Positions 36,794 to 45,657 of a stretch of DNA of 64,000 nucleotides are shown here, in pieces. The DNA lies in NCBI RefSeq assembly GCF_003752135.1, contig NZ_RJVK01000001.1, positions 558,001 through 622,000 of the forward strand, written 5' to 3'. A model generated the notes under the pieces. It had not been told where the DNA came from and ran no database searches. It saw only the letters and a list, made by a program, of their open reading frames with translations. Numbering within the stretch: position 1 is the first letter of the stretch; each line of letters opens with the position of its first letter. Source of the DNA: Caminibacter pacificus. GTDB taxonomy: Bacteria > Campylobacterota > Campylobacteria > Campylobacterales > Nautiliaceae. A program made the position numbers and the translations under genes.

Positions 36794-37690
36794 TATTATC
36801 TCAACGCCTCTAATATTTCCCGCCAAATCCTCAAAAAATTCAAAACTTTTAACTTTTCCTTCCAAATACTCACTTAAACTTTTCTTTTGATTATAACCTA
36901 TCTCCAAAACCAAGGCTTTATATTTCAAAGCAATAGCATAATTTATCAGTTTCCTTACTATATCAAGCCCGTCATCTCCTCCGAAAAAAGCAATATCGGG
37001 CTCATAAACATTCGGCTTTTTCCAGCTGTTTTCCACATACGGAGGATTGGAGAGTAAAATATCACCCTTTATCAAACCTTTTTCAATCTCAAAACCGAAA
37101 TTTTTGATATTTTCTTCAATATCATTGTATTGCAAAATATCATTTTGTTCTATTTTCTCTTGACTTGCCCTACTTTTTACAGATATTAAATCCGAATCTC
37201 TCAAACCTCTCACATCCAACAAGTCGGCTTTCACTACTTTTACTTTTTCTTGCACTCCACTTAACATAATATTTTTTCTCGCAACTTCTATAGCTGTGTC
37301 GCTTATATCCGTAGCCAAAACTTTTGAATTCGTATGTTTTGCAACTTCTATCGCTATCACTCCGCTTCCCGTACAGCAATCCACCACCCTGCATCCATTT
37401 TCCATTTTACATTTTCCATTTATTAATTTTATAGCTCTTTCTACCACCACTTCCGTATCGTCTCTTGGAATCAGCACACCTTCTTTTATATAAAACTTAT
37501 CTCCATAAAACCACACTTCTTCAAAAATATACTCAATCGGGTACCCTTTTTTTACCTTCTCAAGTATCTCAATTGCCTCTTTTGGTACTTCAATATTATC
37601 GTTTAAGTATATCCAGGTCTTGTCTTTATTTAGTACTTTTTCTAAGATGTAAATTCCATCTCTTTCTTTTATAAAATCTTTTATTTTCAT
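36788..37690 (-). CDS. prmC: Release-factor glutamine methyltransferase PrmC
   Basis: Methylates the Gln of the GGQ loop of RF1 and RF2. N-terminal helical domain, then the family string GYPIEYIFEEVWFYGDKFYI and GVLIPRDDTEVVVERAI, SAM motif I VVDCCTGSGVIAIEVAKH (about residues 105-122), and the catalytic LLSNPPYVE. About 40 residues between the acidic loop (KADLLDVR) and NPPY look inserted relative to the usual protein (RGLRDSDLISVKSRASQEK is part of it). A heptanucleotide repeat lies within the coding sequence ahead of motif I. Start ATG 37690 overlaps the jetD stop as ATGA, so a housekeeping gene is tied to the defence operon. The target, prfA, is at 58.8 kb. Confidence 0.88.
   Translation of the reverse strand: MKIKDFIKERDGIYILEKVLNKDKTWIYLNDNIEVPKEAIEILEKVKKGYPIEYIFEEVWFYGDKFYIKEGVLIPRDDTEVVVERAIKLINGKCKMENGCRVVDCCTGSGVIAIEVAKHTNSKVLATDISDTAIEVARKNIMLSGVQEKVKVVKADLLDVRGLRDSDLISVKSRASQEKIEQNDILQYNDIEENIKNFGFEIEKGLIKGDILLSNPPYVENSWKKPNVYEPDIAFFGGDDGLDIVRKLINYAIALKYKALVLEIGYNQKKSLSEYLEGKVKSFEFFEDLAGNIRGVEIIV
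37394..37421. repeat. Heptanucleotide repeat TCCATTT inside prmC
   Basis: Four tandem 7-base units on the plus strand: TCCATTT, TCCATTT, TACATTT, TCCATTT. On the coding (minus) strand they read AAATGGA and encode part of NGKCKMENGC just before SAM motif I. Because the unit is not a multiple of three, loss or gain of one unit would frameshift prmC. Confidence 0.75.
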
Positions 37691-38427
37691 TTATTAAGTA
37701 CCTCCTGCTCTACTACGGCTGAATGGTTTTTGATTAATTCATATACAGCATCCACTTTTTTTACTTTATCTTCAATAAACTTTTGTTTGAGGTAAAGTTT
37801 TTGATTTGGATATTTTATAAAAAGCTCTTCTAAGTTTTCAGGCACAAAAAATTCTTTGCTTTTACACTTAATCGAATCAAATATCATCATCCCGTAAAAA
37901 TCAAAATCCCCAAAAAACAATATATCTTTATCTCTTAAAAACTCAGCCGTTTTTTTATTGCTATATCCCCCAAGATATATAAAATCCACTTCTTTAAACA
38001 ACTCAAAATCAATCCTCAAAAAACTCTCATAATTCTCAACCACAACAACCCTGCCGCTAATTTTAGGCTCAAATTCATCATAAAAAATTTGAGGAAGTGC
38101 ATTTCTTTTTCTATGTATTATCGTAATATCGCTTGTGTGAAGATTTTTGGCTTTCGTATCCTTAAAAATTTCTGCGAGTTCTTTTTTGCTTTCAACCTCT
38201 CCAAAATCTTCAAACTTACATCCAAGAATACTTTCAATAAACCTCCCAAAAATTTTTTCATCATTAATAATAACCTCTTTACCCCTAAACCTTACAAAAT
38301 ACCTAAAAACATCCTCTTTTTTGCTAAATTCATCAATAAGTTTTACCAAATCTTTTCTGTCTTTGCTATTTTCTACAATTCCGTTTTTTACTTCTTTTAT
38401 TATGCGGTAAAATCTTTTTTTAGTCAT
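37687..38427 (-). CDS. jetD: JetD/MksG-type Toprim nuclease of a Wadjet system
   Basis: 246 residues resembling the DUF2220 nuclease of Wadjet, which cuts plasmid DNA gathered by the JetABC SMC complex. The Toprim core is readable: catalytic Glu in VVVVENYESF (E131), FIYLGGYSNKKTAEFL, the acidic pair in FFGDFDFYGM (D174, D176) and a late EQE at residues 240-242, which matches metal-site residues of the family. The N-terminal arm domain is shorter than in long JetD proteins. It is the last defence gene of the series and overlaps mcrC by 8 bases and prmC by 4. Unlike standard jetABCD order, mcrBC separates it from jetC. Nuclease activity is inferred from the intact residues. Confidence 0.82.
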   Translation of the reverse strand: MTKKRFYRIIKEVKNGIVENSKDRKDLVKLIDEFSKKEDVFRYFVRFRGKEVIINDEKIFGRFIESILGCKFEDFGEVESKKELAEIFKDTKAKNLHTSDITIIHRKRNALPQIFYDEFEPKISGRVVVVENYESFLRIDFELFKEVDFIYLGGYSNKKTAEFLRDKDILFFGDFDFYGMMIFDSIKCKSKEFFVPENLEELFIKYPNQKLYLKQKFIEDKVKKVDAVYELIKNHSAVVEQEVLNK

Positions 38428-39592
38428 TTATTATCCTCTTAACCTCTTTTTCGCAATTTTTCAAATCAATAAACCTTACTTTCAATTTATATTCTTCATC
38501 AAACCCAAACTCTTGTTCTTCAATATTATAAACCCTCGGAAAAATCAAAGTCACTTCTTTTGAAGAATATTTTTGCGAATATGCAAACATTTGATAAAAG
38601 TCATTTCCTAAAATATCATCTAAAGATTCAATTATCTTCCATTTTGTATCAAAAATCTTATTTTCAATAACAATATCAGGAGTGAGGCGATATTTTTTAT
38701 CCACATCAAAAAGATAATATTTTTTATGCTGAAGTTTTACTTTATCACAATATTTTTTAAACCAATACCCGACAAAACTTTCAAACAGCTTATTCATATC
38801 AAAAAGAATTGCAAATGAAATACTTTCACCTTTATAAGGAGTAAAAGATTTGTTATCCAAAAACACCTTACATATCTCAATCACGTTTTCATAATATTTT
38901 TTACTTCTGTCGATATGAATTTTTTTTAATTCTGACAAACTTCTAATTTCACCCACATCATCAAAAACAAACATGAATTCCCTAATTCTACGTTGATTTT
39001 CTAAATTTTTTGAGAGTTTATTTAATTTTATAAGAGTTGTTTTTATAACTCTATTTTCCAAGATATCTTCGATATATTCGTCATACTCCACAAAAAATCT
39101 CTCTTTATGTACTAAATTGTTTTTAATATGTTCGTTAATTAAAAGTTTGCCTTTTAAAAATTTTTGATTTTCCTGAATGGAAATGTAGTCTCTTTTTATT
39201 CCTTTTTTAACCAATTTATCAAGTTCATTTAGAAAAAAAGAGACAAAAATCTCTAAAAGAGACATTTTCTCAGTCTTTAGATTTGCGGTTGAAAGTTTTT
39301 TAAAAGGATGATTTTTAAGAGTTTTTATCATCTCAATTAAGATTATTTTACTTTCTTTGTAAGTATCATTACCAACAGAAATTTTAGGAAATATCTCAAG
39401 CACAAATCCGCTTTTTGTCTGGATAATTCCTACATAGTTTTGAGATTTCAAAACCCCTTTTTTAGAATACGATAAAAACTCAGTAGTTTGTGCTATTTCT
39501 TCAAGCTCTTTGAAATATTTTTTATTAATATTTTTTTTATTTATCTCTTCATACTCTATAATTTGAAAATGTTTATTATTGATTTTCTTCAT
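38420..39592 (-). CDS. mcrC: McrC-type restriction endonuclease subunit
   Basis: Partner of McrB; in known systems it supplies the nuclease that cuts DNA containing modified cytosine. 390 residues. N-terminal part includes YVGIIQTKSGFVLEIFPKI, the middle ILENRVIKTTLIKL (usual McrC string), and the PD-(D/E)xK nuclease lies at KYRLTPDIVIENKIFDTKWK, with D306, D315 and K317 as the catalytic set and NDFYQMFAYSQKY after it. All residues needed for cleavage appear intact. Start ATG 39592 lies 17 bases inside mcrB; its end overlaps jetD by 8 bases. Confidence 0.9.
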   Translation of the reverse strand: MKKINNKHFQIIEYEEINKKNINKKYFKELEEIAQTTEFLSYSKKGVLKSQNYVGIIQTKSGFVLEIFPKISVGNDTYKESKIILIEMIKTLKNHPFKKLSTANLKTEKMSLLEIFVSFFLNELDKLVKKGIKRDYISIQENQKFLKGKLLINEHIKNNLVHKERFFVEYDEYIEDILENRVIKTTLIKLNKLSKNLENQRRIREFMFVFDDVGEIRSLSELKKIHIDRSKKYYENVIEICKVFLDNKSFTPYKGESISFAILFDMNKLFESFVGYWFKKYCDKVKLQHKKYYLFDVDKKYRLTPDIVIENKIFDTKWKIIESLDDILGNDFYQMFAYSQKYSSKEVTLIFPRVYNIEEQEFGFDEEYKLKVRFIDLKNCEKEVKRIIND

Positions 39593-41423
39593 TGTATATT
39601 TTTTTATAATTTTCTATCTCTTCGAAAGCATTTTTATCTATTTCATAAACTATTTTTTCATCATCGGCTAACTTACCTAAATATTTAAACTCTTTTTCTT
39701 TTATAAATCCGTTATTATTTAAAACCAAATTAATCTTTTCCCAGTCATCATAAAAATACTCTTGAAGCAAAGGAATGATTTTATTTTTGAAAACTTCTTT
39801 TAACTCTTCAAAAGTTTCAATATTTATAAAATAAGCGTGCCCGATTGTATGGTCTCTGTCGTATAAAAACTCAATTCTTTCATTCATAGCTTTTAGCATT
39901 TCTGAAATATCAATATCTTCAATATTTGGTAACTCATCATATTCTGGCATCATTTCAACAAATTCAAATCTTCTTCTCAAAGCCGTATCCATTAAAGCGA
40001 TACTTCTATCAGCAGTATTCATTGTCCCGATAATATAGAGATTTTTAGGTACCCCAAAATCTTCCTTGCTATAAGGAAGTTTTACTCTCATCTCTTCCTT
40101 ATTCCCAAGCCTCTTATCCTTTTCAATCAATGTAATAAGTTCACCAAAAATTTTAGAAATATTCCCGCGGTTTATTTCGTCGATTATGAGGATGTAGTTT
40201 TTTAACACTTCATCTGAATCAACTTCTGAATCACTTTTTAAATAGTTTAAAACTCCCTGATAATAAGGTTCTAAACCTCCAACTATTCTGGATTTAACAT
40301 CTTCAGAATTATAAATATCTTTTAAAGTTTTAATGGAAAGAGTATGACTTATGTCTCCATTTTCTTTTTCAAATTTTATACTTCTGTCTGTTACTTCATA
40401 AACATAAATATTTTTTCTTTTTAATGGAATTTTTATTTTTTCCTCAGCTTCCAATTTATCAATTATTTTTTCTTTAAAAACTTCTTCAAAAGATTTTTTT
40501 CTTTTTCTATTTTTATATGTATACAAGTTTTTTTTTGCTTTATTGCTCAACTCTTTAAAAATCCCATCGTCAATCTCATAATAAACATTACCCTCTTCAT
40601 CTGTTTTTGCTTTTAAACCTTCCACAAATTCTTCATAACTATAGCTTTGATGAAATGTCACAAATTCTATTTGCCCCTCTTTTTGATACTTTTTAAATTT
40701 TTCTTTTGCTTCTTCTCTTGAACTTGGCATAACTTCCTCAATTATCTCAACAGCACTCTCAATTACACTATATGTCTTCCCTGTACCTGGAGGTCCATAT
40801 AAAATTTGGTTGAGGGAAGTTTTCGGTTTATTGTTATTTTCATGATTCATTAATTTACTTTCCTTCATGCTAAATTCTTTTGTATCATGATATTTATTTA
40901 ATAATAATTGAATTATCACGGGTTCATAAGAAGGATAAGTATAATCTTCCTTTTCGAACATAATTCTTAAAATTTTATTTAATGAAATACTCATACGTTC
41001 TTGACCGTTTCCTCCATCACCTATTGTGACTAATGATGAAGAATTTATATCAATAGCAAAAGGATTTCCTTCCAATGTTTTCACCACAAGAGGTCCGTAT
41101 TTTTGAATTTCTTTATATAAACTTTCATATCTTTTTTTTATTTCTTCTTCATTTATTGAATCTCCATAAAAATTATTCTGATATTCTAAATATTTTCTGT
41201 ATGCTGATTTAAAATCATTATATAGATCAGGATGCAATTTATTCTTTTCTACATATTCTTGAAATTTTTCTTTAAATTCATCATTGTCAAATTCATGGAT
41301 ATTTAAATTTAATTTATTTATTATTTCAAATCCTCTTTTTAAATAGGATATATATGTATCCATTGACTTGATAAAATTTATATTTTTACAAAACCTTTTA
41401 AAGCCATTAATATCCAATATCAT
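39576..41423 (-). CDS. mcrB: McrB-type AAA+ GTPase of a modification-dependent restriction system
   Basis: 615 residues. The N-terminal 200 residues should hold the DNA-reading domain and match no family I can name (helical, with FYGDSINEEEIKKRYESLYK in part). The AAA+ motor has Walker A ILYGPPGTGKTYS (about 208-219), Walker B YILIIDEINRGNISKIFGE (about 410-428), the McrB GTP signature GTMNTADRS (466-474) and arginine residues in ALRRRF (481-486). This hexameric motor drives McrC along DNA. ATG 41423 has AAAAGG eight bases upstream. It is separated from jetC by 165 bases but overlaps mcrC by 17. What modified base or DNA feature it recognises cannot be told. Confidence 0.9.
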   Translation of the reverse strand: MILDINGFKRFCKNINFIKSMDTYISYLKRGFEIINKLNLNIHEFDNDEFKEKFQEYVEKNKLHPDLYNDFKSAYRKYLEYQNNFYGDSINEEEIKKRYESLYKEIQKYGPLVVKTLEGNPFAIDINSSSLVTIGDGGNGQERMSISLNKILRIMFEKEDYTYPSYEPVIIQLLLNKYHDTKEFSMKESKLMNHENNNKPKTSLNQILYGPPGTGKTYSVIESAVEIIEEVMPSSREEAKEKFKKYQKEGQIEFVTFHQSYSYEEFVEGLKAKTDEEGNVYYEIDDGIFKELSNKAKKNLYTYKNRKRKKSFEEVFKEKIIDKLEAEEKIKIPLKRKNIYVYEVTDRSIKFEKENGDISHTLSIKTLKDIYNSEDVKSRIVGGLEPYYQGVLNYLKSDSEVDSDEVLKNYILIIDEINRGNISKIFGELITLIEKDKRLGNKEEMRVKLPYSKEDFGVPKNLYIIGTMNTADRSIALMDTALRRRFEFVEMMPEYDELPNIEDIDISEMLKAMNERIEFLYDRDHTIGHAYFINIETFEELKEVFKNKIIPLLQEYFYDDWEKINLVLNNNGFIKEKEFKYLGKLADDEKIVYEIDKNAFEEIENYKKIYNEENQ

Positions 41424-41435
41424 TGTTAATACCTT

Positions 41436-41558
41436 TTATTTGAATTCGACACACTTATTAATATCTTTAATTTTAATCCAAAATCTTTTTTTTCTTAATG
41501 TGTTTATTTCAATTTTCCTATCCCTCCATATCCCAAATGCAATATCTTCTCTTTTCAT
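41436..41558 (-). CDS. Possible 40-residue ORF between jetC and mcrB
   Basis: An ATG at 41558, immediately after the heptanucleotide repeat, opens 40 codons ending TAA 13 bases before the mcrB ATG. The peptide (MKREDIAFGIWRDRKIEINT, then LRKKRFWIKIKD) is basic. The FGIW-DR-x(6)-LRKKR pattern resembles the C-terminal tail of small antitoxins that end in GIWKDR...LRKKAW. It may be the remnant of an antitoxin gene or a short leader peptide for mcrB. There is an AATGGAA repeat but no good Shine-Dalgarno upstream (GGAGAATGGAAA). Coding status uncertain. Confidence 0.4.
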   Translation of the reverse strand: MKREDIAFGIWRDRKIEINTLRKKRFWIKIKDINKCVEFK

Positions 41559-41593
41559 TTTCCATTCTCCATTCTCAATTCTCAATTCTCAAT
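41552..41593. repeat. Heptanucleotide tandem repeat at the end of jetC
   Basis: Six 7-base units on the plus strand: TTTTCAT, TTTCCAT, TCTCCAT, then three TCTCAAT (41552-41593). The array covers the jetC stop codon (41589-41591) and runs to the start of the 40-codon ORF. It is related to the TCCATTT repeat inside prmC 4 kb downstream. Confidence 0.8.
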
Positions 41594-44500
41594 TTACCCT
41601 AACCCCTTCTTCTCCGATAAGTCTTACGACTTCAAACTCACCGCCGATGTTTCTGAATTTGTAGATGTCGATTTCGTCTACGTCTACAAGCGGAAGGTCC
41701 GGTGTAACGTATATAACCCCAAGGCCTCTTTCGTTTACGTATTCTTTTAGAAGTTTTTGGTTTTTGGTTGAAAGGACGCTTACCTCATCTAAGATTAGGA
41801 AAAGTGAGGCTTTTTCTTTTATAAATAGCTCAAGCAAACTCACGGCAATTGCGATTTTTAGTAATATCGACCCACCGGTTGAGCTTTCGTTTTTGATGAG
41901 TTTGAGGGTGTTTTCTTTTTCGTTTTCTATAAATTTTACGTTTATATCCACGACGTCTATCAATGTAAAGCTTTCACTCTTAACTTCTTGTTTGATGATA
42001 TTGAAAAGCTCTTCGATTTTTCTGAGTTTTCTATCGCTCTCAGCCCTGTCGAAAAATAGTGACTCTTCACTCTCAAGCAGAGTCACCAAATCAGCGATAT
42101 TTTCTTTGATTTCATCAAAGATTTTTAAAATATTTCTTTTTGTCTCTTCAATTTCTATTCTTATACCTTTAATAATCCCGAAATCCACTTTGCTTAAGTT
42201 GTTATTGATTCTTTTTACCTGTTTTAGGAAGTCTTCTTTTGCGCCTTCAAAGTTATCGAGTTTTTTATCAAGGATACCTGAGATTAGGTTTTTTAGACCT
42301 TTAAGCCTTGTTTTATTAAGTACGTCGAATTTTTTATCTTTGAAGATATAAAGCTCATCCACTTTTTCAAGCTCTTCGGCTACCAGGTTTCCAAGAGCCT
42401 CAAGGTTGAAGTTTACTTCAAGCCCCTCTACAACGAATCTCTCAAGTGCACTTTTTATATCGCTTGCTATATCTTTTAGGGCGATTTTTTTCTCTTTGAA
42501 TTCTGAGTCTTTTAGTTTGTATTCGTCAATCAGAGTACTCAAATATTCGTTTGTTTTTATTTTATTTTCAGGCAGTTTAATTCCCGATACTTTTTTTAGC
42601 CCTTCTTTTACGATGTTTAGTTCGTTATCTTTATTTTTTATTTTCTCTTCGATTTTAGCGAGTTTATTATTTAGGATTTTTTCCATTTTTAAGAAAAATT
42701 CGTTAATTCTTACTTTATAGTTTTGGTATTTTTCGAGTTTTTGTTTTAGAGAATTTTCGGAGTTTATAAACTCTTTTTTCTCTTCCCACTCTTTCAAAAA
42801 CATTTCGGCTTTTTCTATCTCTTTTAGTTTATTTCTTATGTTTTGAATTTCTCTGTTTAGTTCTTCAACCCTTTCGTCTTTTGATATTTTGTTTTTCTTG
42901 ATATTTAATTCGTTGATTTTTTCATCTATTAATGCTTCTTTTTGTTTAAATTCTTCTATTAATTTTTCTTTTATTTCTTTGAATTTTTGAATTTTTTCTT
43001 TTTCGAGTTCCTCTTTTTTGTTTTGAAGTTCTCTTTTTAATGCTTTTATGTCTCTTCTGATTTTATTAATCTCTTCGTTTAGGGCTTTTATTTCATCGTT
43101 TTTTTTGTTGATGTTTATTTTTATGAGTTTTATTTCTTCGTTTTTTAGGTTGTTTAGTTCGTTTAGTTTAGCTTTTAGTTTTTCATTTAGGTTTTTAATC
43201 TCTTCATCAATTAGCTTAAATTCGGCATCTATCTCTTTTGCTTTTTCTTCGTTTATTTCGATTTTCGAGGTAATTTCTATCTCTTTTGCTTTAAATTCTT
43301 TCTCCAAAAGACTTAAAGTATTTTGAAGCTCTTTATTTAGCGAATCGATATTGATATTTAGTTTTTCTATCTCTTCTTCCGCTTCTTTCATGGTAGGAAT
43401 GGATTTTAAACGGCTCTTGTCAAGCTCTATTCCAAATACCCTATCACTAACAACTTTCGGTTTTAATTCATCAATATCCATACTCAAAAGTTTTTCGTCA
43501 ATCACTGGATATAGTTCTTCTTCCCAGTTTTCCACGTTTTGATTTAAGAATTCTTTAAAAGAATTAGGTTTTGTTTTTAGGATGTTTTTGTAAAAAATGA
43601 TTTTTTCTTCCAAAAGAGATATTTTTCTTGTGTACTCTTTTTTTATGTTTTCTACTTTTTCCTGATAATCACCTTTTAATTTTTTCAGCTCTCTTTTAAG
43701 CCTTACGACTTCATCAAGCAGTTCGTCTTTTTTTATTTGAATTTCTCTTTTTTTGTTTTTGAGTTTGTTTATTTCTTCTTGAATTTCGGCTTTTAGTTCG
43801 TCTTCTTTTTTTGAATATTTGAAATTTACTTCGTTTAGTTCTCTTTGGTAAGCTCTTTTTTCATCTTCTTTTTCGGTTATCTCTTTTTCTATTTTTTCAA
43901 TTTTGCTTAAAAGTTCTTTTTCTTTTTGAATGAATTCCTCTTTTACTTTTTCGAATTTTTCGAAAAACTCTTCTTCCAAGTTTCTTTTTTCCCTGATTTC
44001 TTCTTCTTTTAGTTTGTCTTTTAGAATTCTTTTTTCTCTTTTTAGTCTTTCTATCTCTTCTTCAATCTCTTCGACCTGGTTTTTTATTCCTTTAATCAGT
44101 TCGTTAAGAGATGTTTGGAGAGTTATGAGTTTTTTTTCGATTTCTTCTTTTTGAGACACCTTTTTTTCCGCTTCTTGGATTGCTTTTAGGTTGAAAATCT
44201 CTTTTAGTTTTTCAATCTCTTTTAGTTTAGAGCTAAGCTCAAAAATAGTGTTTTGAATATTTTCTTCTATATTTTTGATTTTCTTATCAAAATATCCGAA
44301 TTGCTTTAAGACTTTTCTTTTTTTAGTTTCAAGCTCTTTTAATTCATTTATAAGCTCATCTACGAGTTTTTCTTCGATTTCTTTTTTATAAGCTATTTTT
44401 GCAAGCACTTCTTCAATATCTTTTTTTAATTCGATAAGAGCGTTTTTATAGATATATAGTTTTTCGATATTTGCGCTTTCTTGTTTGAATTTTCTATAAA

Positions 44501-45143
44501 AAATAAAATATTGCCTGTAATCCATAAGCTCGTTTGCAAACTCTTCGTAATTAATCTCACCCGCTTCCACCCTATCAAGGGTAGTAAAAATAGTCTCTTT
44601 TATACTTTTTGCATCGAATACGGCTCTATTTACGTTAAAGATTTTATTGTAAAGGTTTATAAAAGTGTTGTAGTTTTTTATGGTTGTGAGTTTAAAATCA
44701 AGCCTTTGTCTATCAAGCCCGTATATGATTTTTTTGTATTCTTCGTTTGTTTGAGGGCGGTATTTTAAAGGCGCTTCGTTAGCATATTCTATCACTTCTT
44801 TAAGAGGTGCGATTTCATCGCCTTTTAGGACTCTGTTTAAATCAAATTTTTGCTTGCTAAAAATTCTTTTAATATCACCCGAGCGTTTATACATCAAAAC
44901 AAAATAATCTTCAAATTCATAAACTAAAAACGAGTTGTCGTATTTAAAATAAAAGTCTTTAAAACTCTCTTTGTTCGGGTCTATTCCAAGCGCTTTTACA
45001 TCGGAATTGTAATAGTAATGAATAGCTCTAATAGCCGTAGTTTTCCCGCTTCCGTTATCTCCTACGAAAAAGACGTTTTTTTTGCGTAAATCTATCTCGG
45101 CAAATCCGAAATTTGCGGCGTTAAAAAAATATATCTTATTCAT
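41589..45143 (-). CDS. jetC: JetC/MksB-type SMC ATPase of a Wadjet system
   Basis: 1184-residue SMC-like motor. Walker A is FFVGDNGSGKTTAIRAI (residues about 25-41); between about 230 and 900 it is almost pure Lys/Glu-rich coiled coil with a central hinge-like segment near residues 520-600 (KTKPNSFKEFLNQNVENWEE begins it). The C-terminal head has the signature STGGSILLKIAIAVSLLELF and Walker B LFLILDEVSVLS. Start ATG 45143 is chosen because AAGGAGAAG precedes it; a GTG at 45158 would lie upstream of that site. It overlaps jetB by 8 bases. Together with JetA and JetB it should extrude DNA loops and identify small circular plasmids. The stop lies in a heptanucleotide repeat. Confidence 0.88.
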   Translation of the reverse strand: MNKIYFFNAANFGFAEIDLRKKNVFFVGDNGSGKTTAIRAIHYYYNSDVKALGIDPNKESFKDFYFKYDNSFLVYEFEDYFVLMYKRSGDIKRIFSKQKFDLNRVLKGDEIAPLKEVIEYANEAPLKYRPQTNEEYKKIIYGLDRQRLDFKLTTIKNYNTFINLYNKIFNVNRAVFDAKSIKETIFTTLDRVEAGEINYEEFANELMDYRQYFIFYRKFKQESANIEKLYIYKNALIELKKDIEEVLAKIAYKKEIEEKLVDELINELKELETKKRKVLKQFGYFDKKIKNIEENIQNTIFELSSKLKEIEKLKEIFNLKAIQEAEKKVSQKEEIEKKLITLQTSLNELIKGIKNQVEEIEEEIERLKREKRILKDKLKEEEIREKRNLEEEFFEKFEKVKEEFIQKEKELLSKIEKIEKEITEKEDEKRAYQRELNEVNFKYSKKEDELKAEIQEEINKLKNKKREIQIKKDELLDEVVRLKRELKKLKGDYQEKVENIKKEYTRKISLLEEKIIFYKNILKTKPNSFKEFLNQNVENWEEELYPVIDEKLLSMDIDELKPKVVSDRVFGIELDKSRLKSIPTMKEAEEEIEKLNINIDSLNKELQNTLSLLEKEFKAKEIEITSKIEINEEKAKEIDAEFKLIDEEIKNLNEKLKAKLNELNNLKNEEIKLIKININKKNDEIKALNEEINKIRRDIKALKRELQNKKEELEKEKIQKFKEIKEKLIEEFKQKEALIDEKINELNIKKNKISKDERVEELNREIQNIRNKLKEIEKAEMFLKEWEEKKEFINSENSLKQKLEKYQNYKVRINEFFLKMEKILNNKLAKIEEKIKNKDNELNIVKEGLKKVSGIKLPENKIKTNEYLSTLIDEYKLKDSEFKEKKIALKDIASDIKSALERFVVEGLEVNFNLEALGNLVAEELEKVDELYIFKDKKFDVLNKTRLKGLKNLISGILDKKLDNFEGAKEDFLKQVKRINNNLSKVDFGIIKGIRIEIEETKRNILKIFDEIKENIADLVTLLESEESLFFDRAESDRKLRKIEELFNIIKQEVKSESFTLIDVVDINVKFIENEKENTLKLIKNESSTGGSILLKIAIAVSLLELFIKEKASLFLILDEVSVLSTKNQKLLKEYVNERGLGVIYVTPDLPLVDVDEIDIYKFRNIGGEFEVVRLIGEEGVRVN

Positions 45144-45657
45144 CAACTTCTCCTTCACTTATCGCATCTACAATATCAAGATAATAATTTATAGAGTTAA
45201 GCACTACATATTCGTCTTTTTTACCTCTGTTTTCTATGACGTAGAATCTCTCAAGCAGATTAAAAAGCTTATCGGTAATTTCGATAATATCATTCGTATC
45301 AAAAAGCGCTTTTATGATTTTTTCATCTTTTTTTGCCTCGAATCTTTTTATAAATTCGCTTTTTTTGATTTTGTGTCCCTTATCAAGATGAACGAAAACT
45401 TTTTTTAACTGAGCAAGTGCCAAAATAAGCTGTTTGTGGGAATTAAAAAACTTCTCTTCTTCATCGGCTTTCAAATCTTTGCTAAGGTAAAAATATCCGT
45501 TTTCACCCACCAAATAAAGCCCGATTTTATTAAGAGTCCTGTTTAGTGATTCGAAATTCTCATCCTCCATAAGCCATGAGGCTTCTTTTTGAAATTTCGA
45601 AGAATTGGTGGAGATTATTACGCCCTTACTTAATATTTCAAAAATTACGCTTTCCAT
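45136..45657 (-). CDS. jetB: JetB/MksE-type subunit of a Wadjet SMC complex
   Basis: 173 residues, small winged-helix-like protein of the MukE/MksE/DUF4194 class, which bridges kleisin and SMC. Visible features: WLMEDENFESLNRTLNKIGLYLVGENGYFYL, which fits the winged-helix arrangement (quoted in two overlapping pieces: WLMEDENFESLNRT and KIGLYLVGENGYFYL), and LFNLLERFYVIENRG. Identification rests mainly on size and on its place between a kleisin-like and an SMC gene. ATG 45657 lies 13 bases inside jetA; its end overlaps jetC by 8 bases, the strict stoichiometric coupling common to Muk/Mks/Jet operons. Confidence 0.78.
   Translation of the reverse strand: MESVIFEILSKGVIISTNSSKFQKEASWLMEDENFESLNRTLNKIGLYLVGENGYFYLSKDLKADEEEKFFNSHKQLILALAQLKKVFVHLDKGHKIKKSEFIKRFEAKKDEKIIKALFDTNDIIEITDKLFNLLERFYVIENRGKKDEYVVLNSINYYLDIVDAISEGEVDE

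Noticed and set aside
37125-37220. Frameshift or pseudogene in prmC
   Set aside because: The frame stays open through the extra segment and the NPPY motif and C-terminus are intact.
41552-41593. CRISPR-like repeat array
   Set aside because: Units are only seven bases with no spacers, and there are no cas genes in the window.
41665-44154. Several plus-strand ORFs of 60-230 codons across jetC
   Set aside because: They are Ser/Phe-rich mirror images of the Lys/Glu-rich coiled coil on the other strand and lack ribosome sites.
45158-45158. GTG at 45158 as the jetC start
   Set aside because: The Shine-Dalgarno AAGGAGAAG lies after it and in front of the ATG at 45143.
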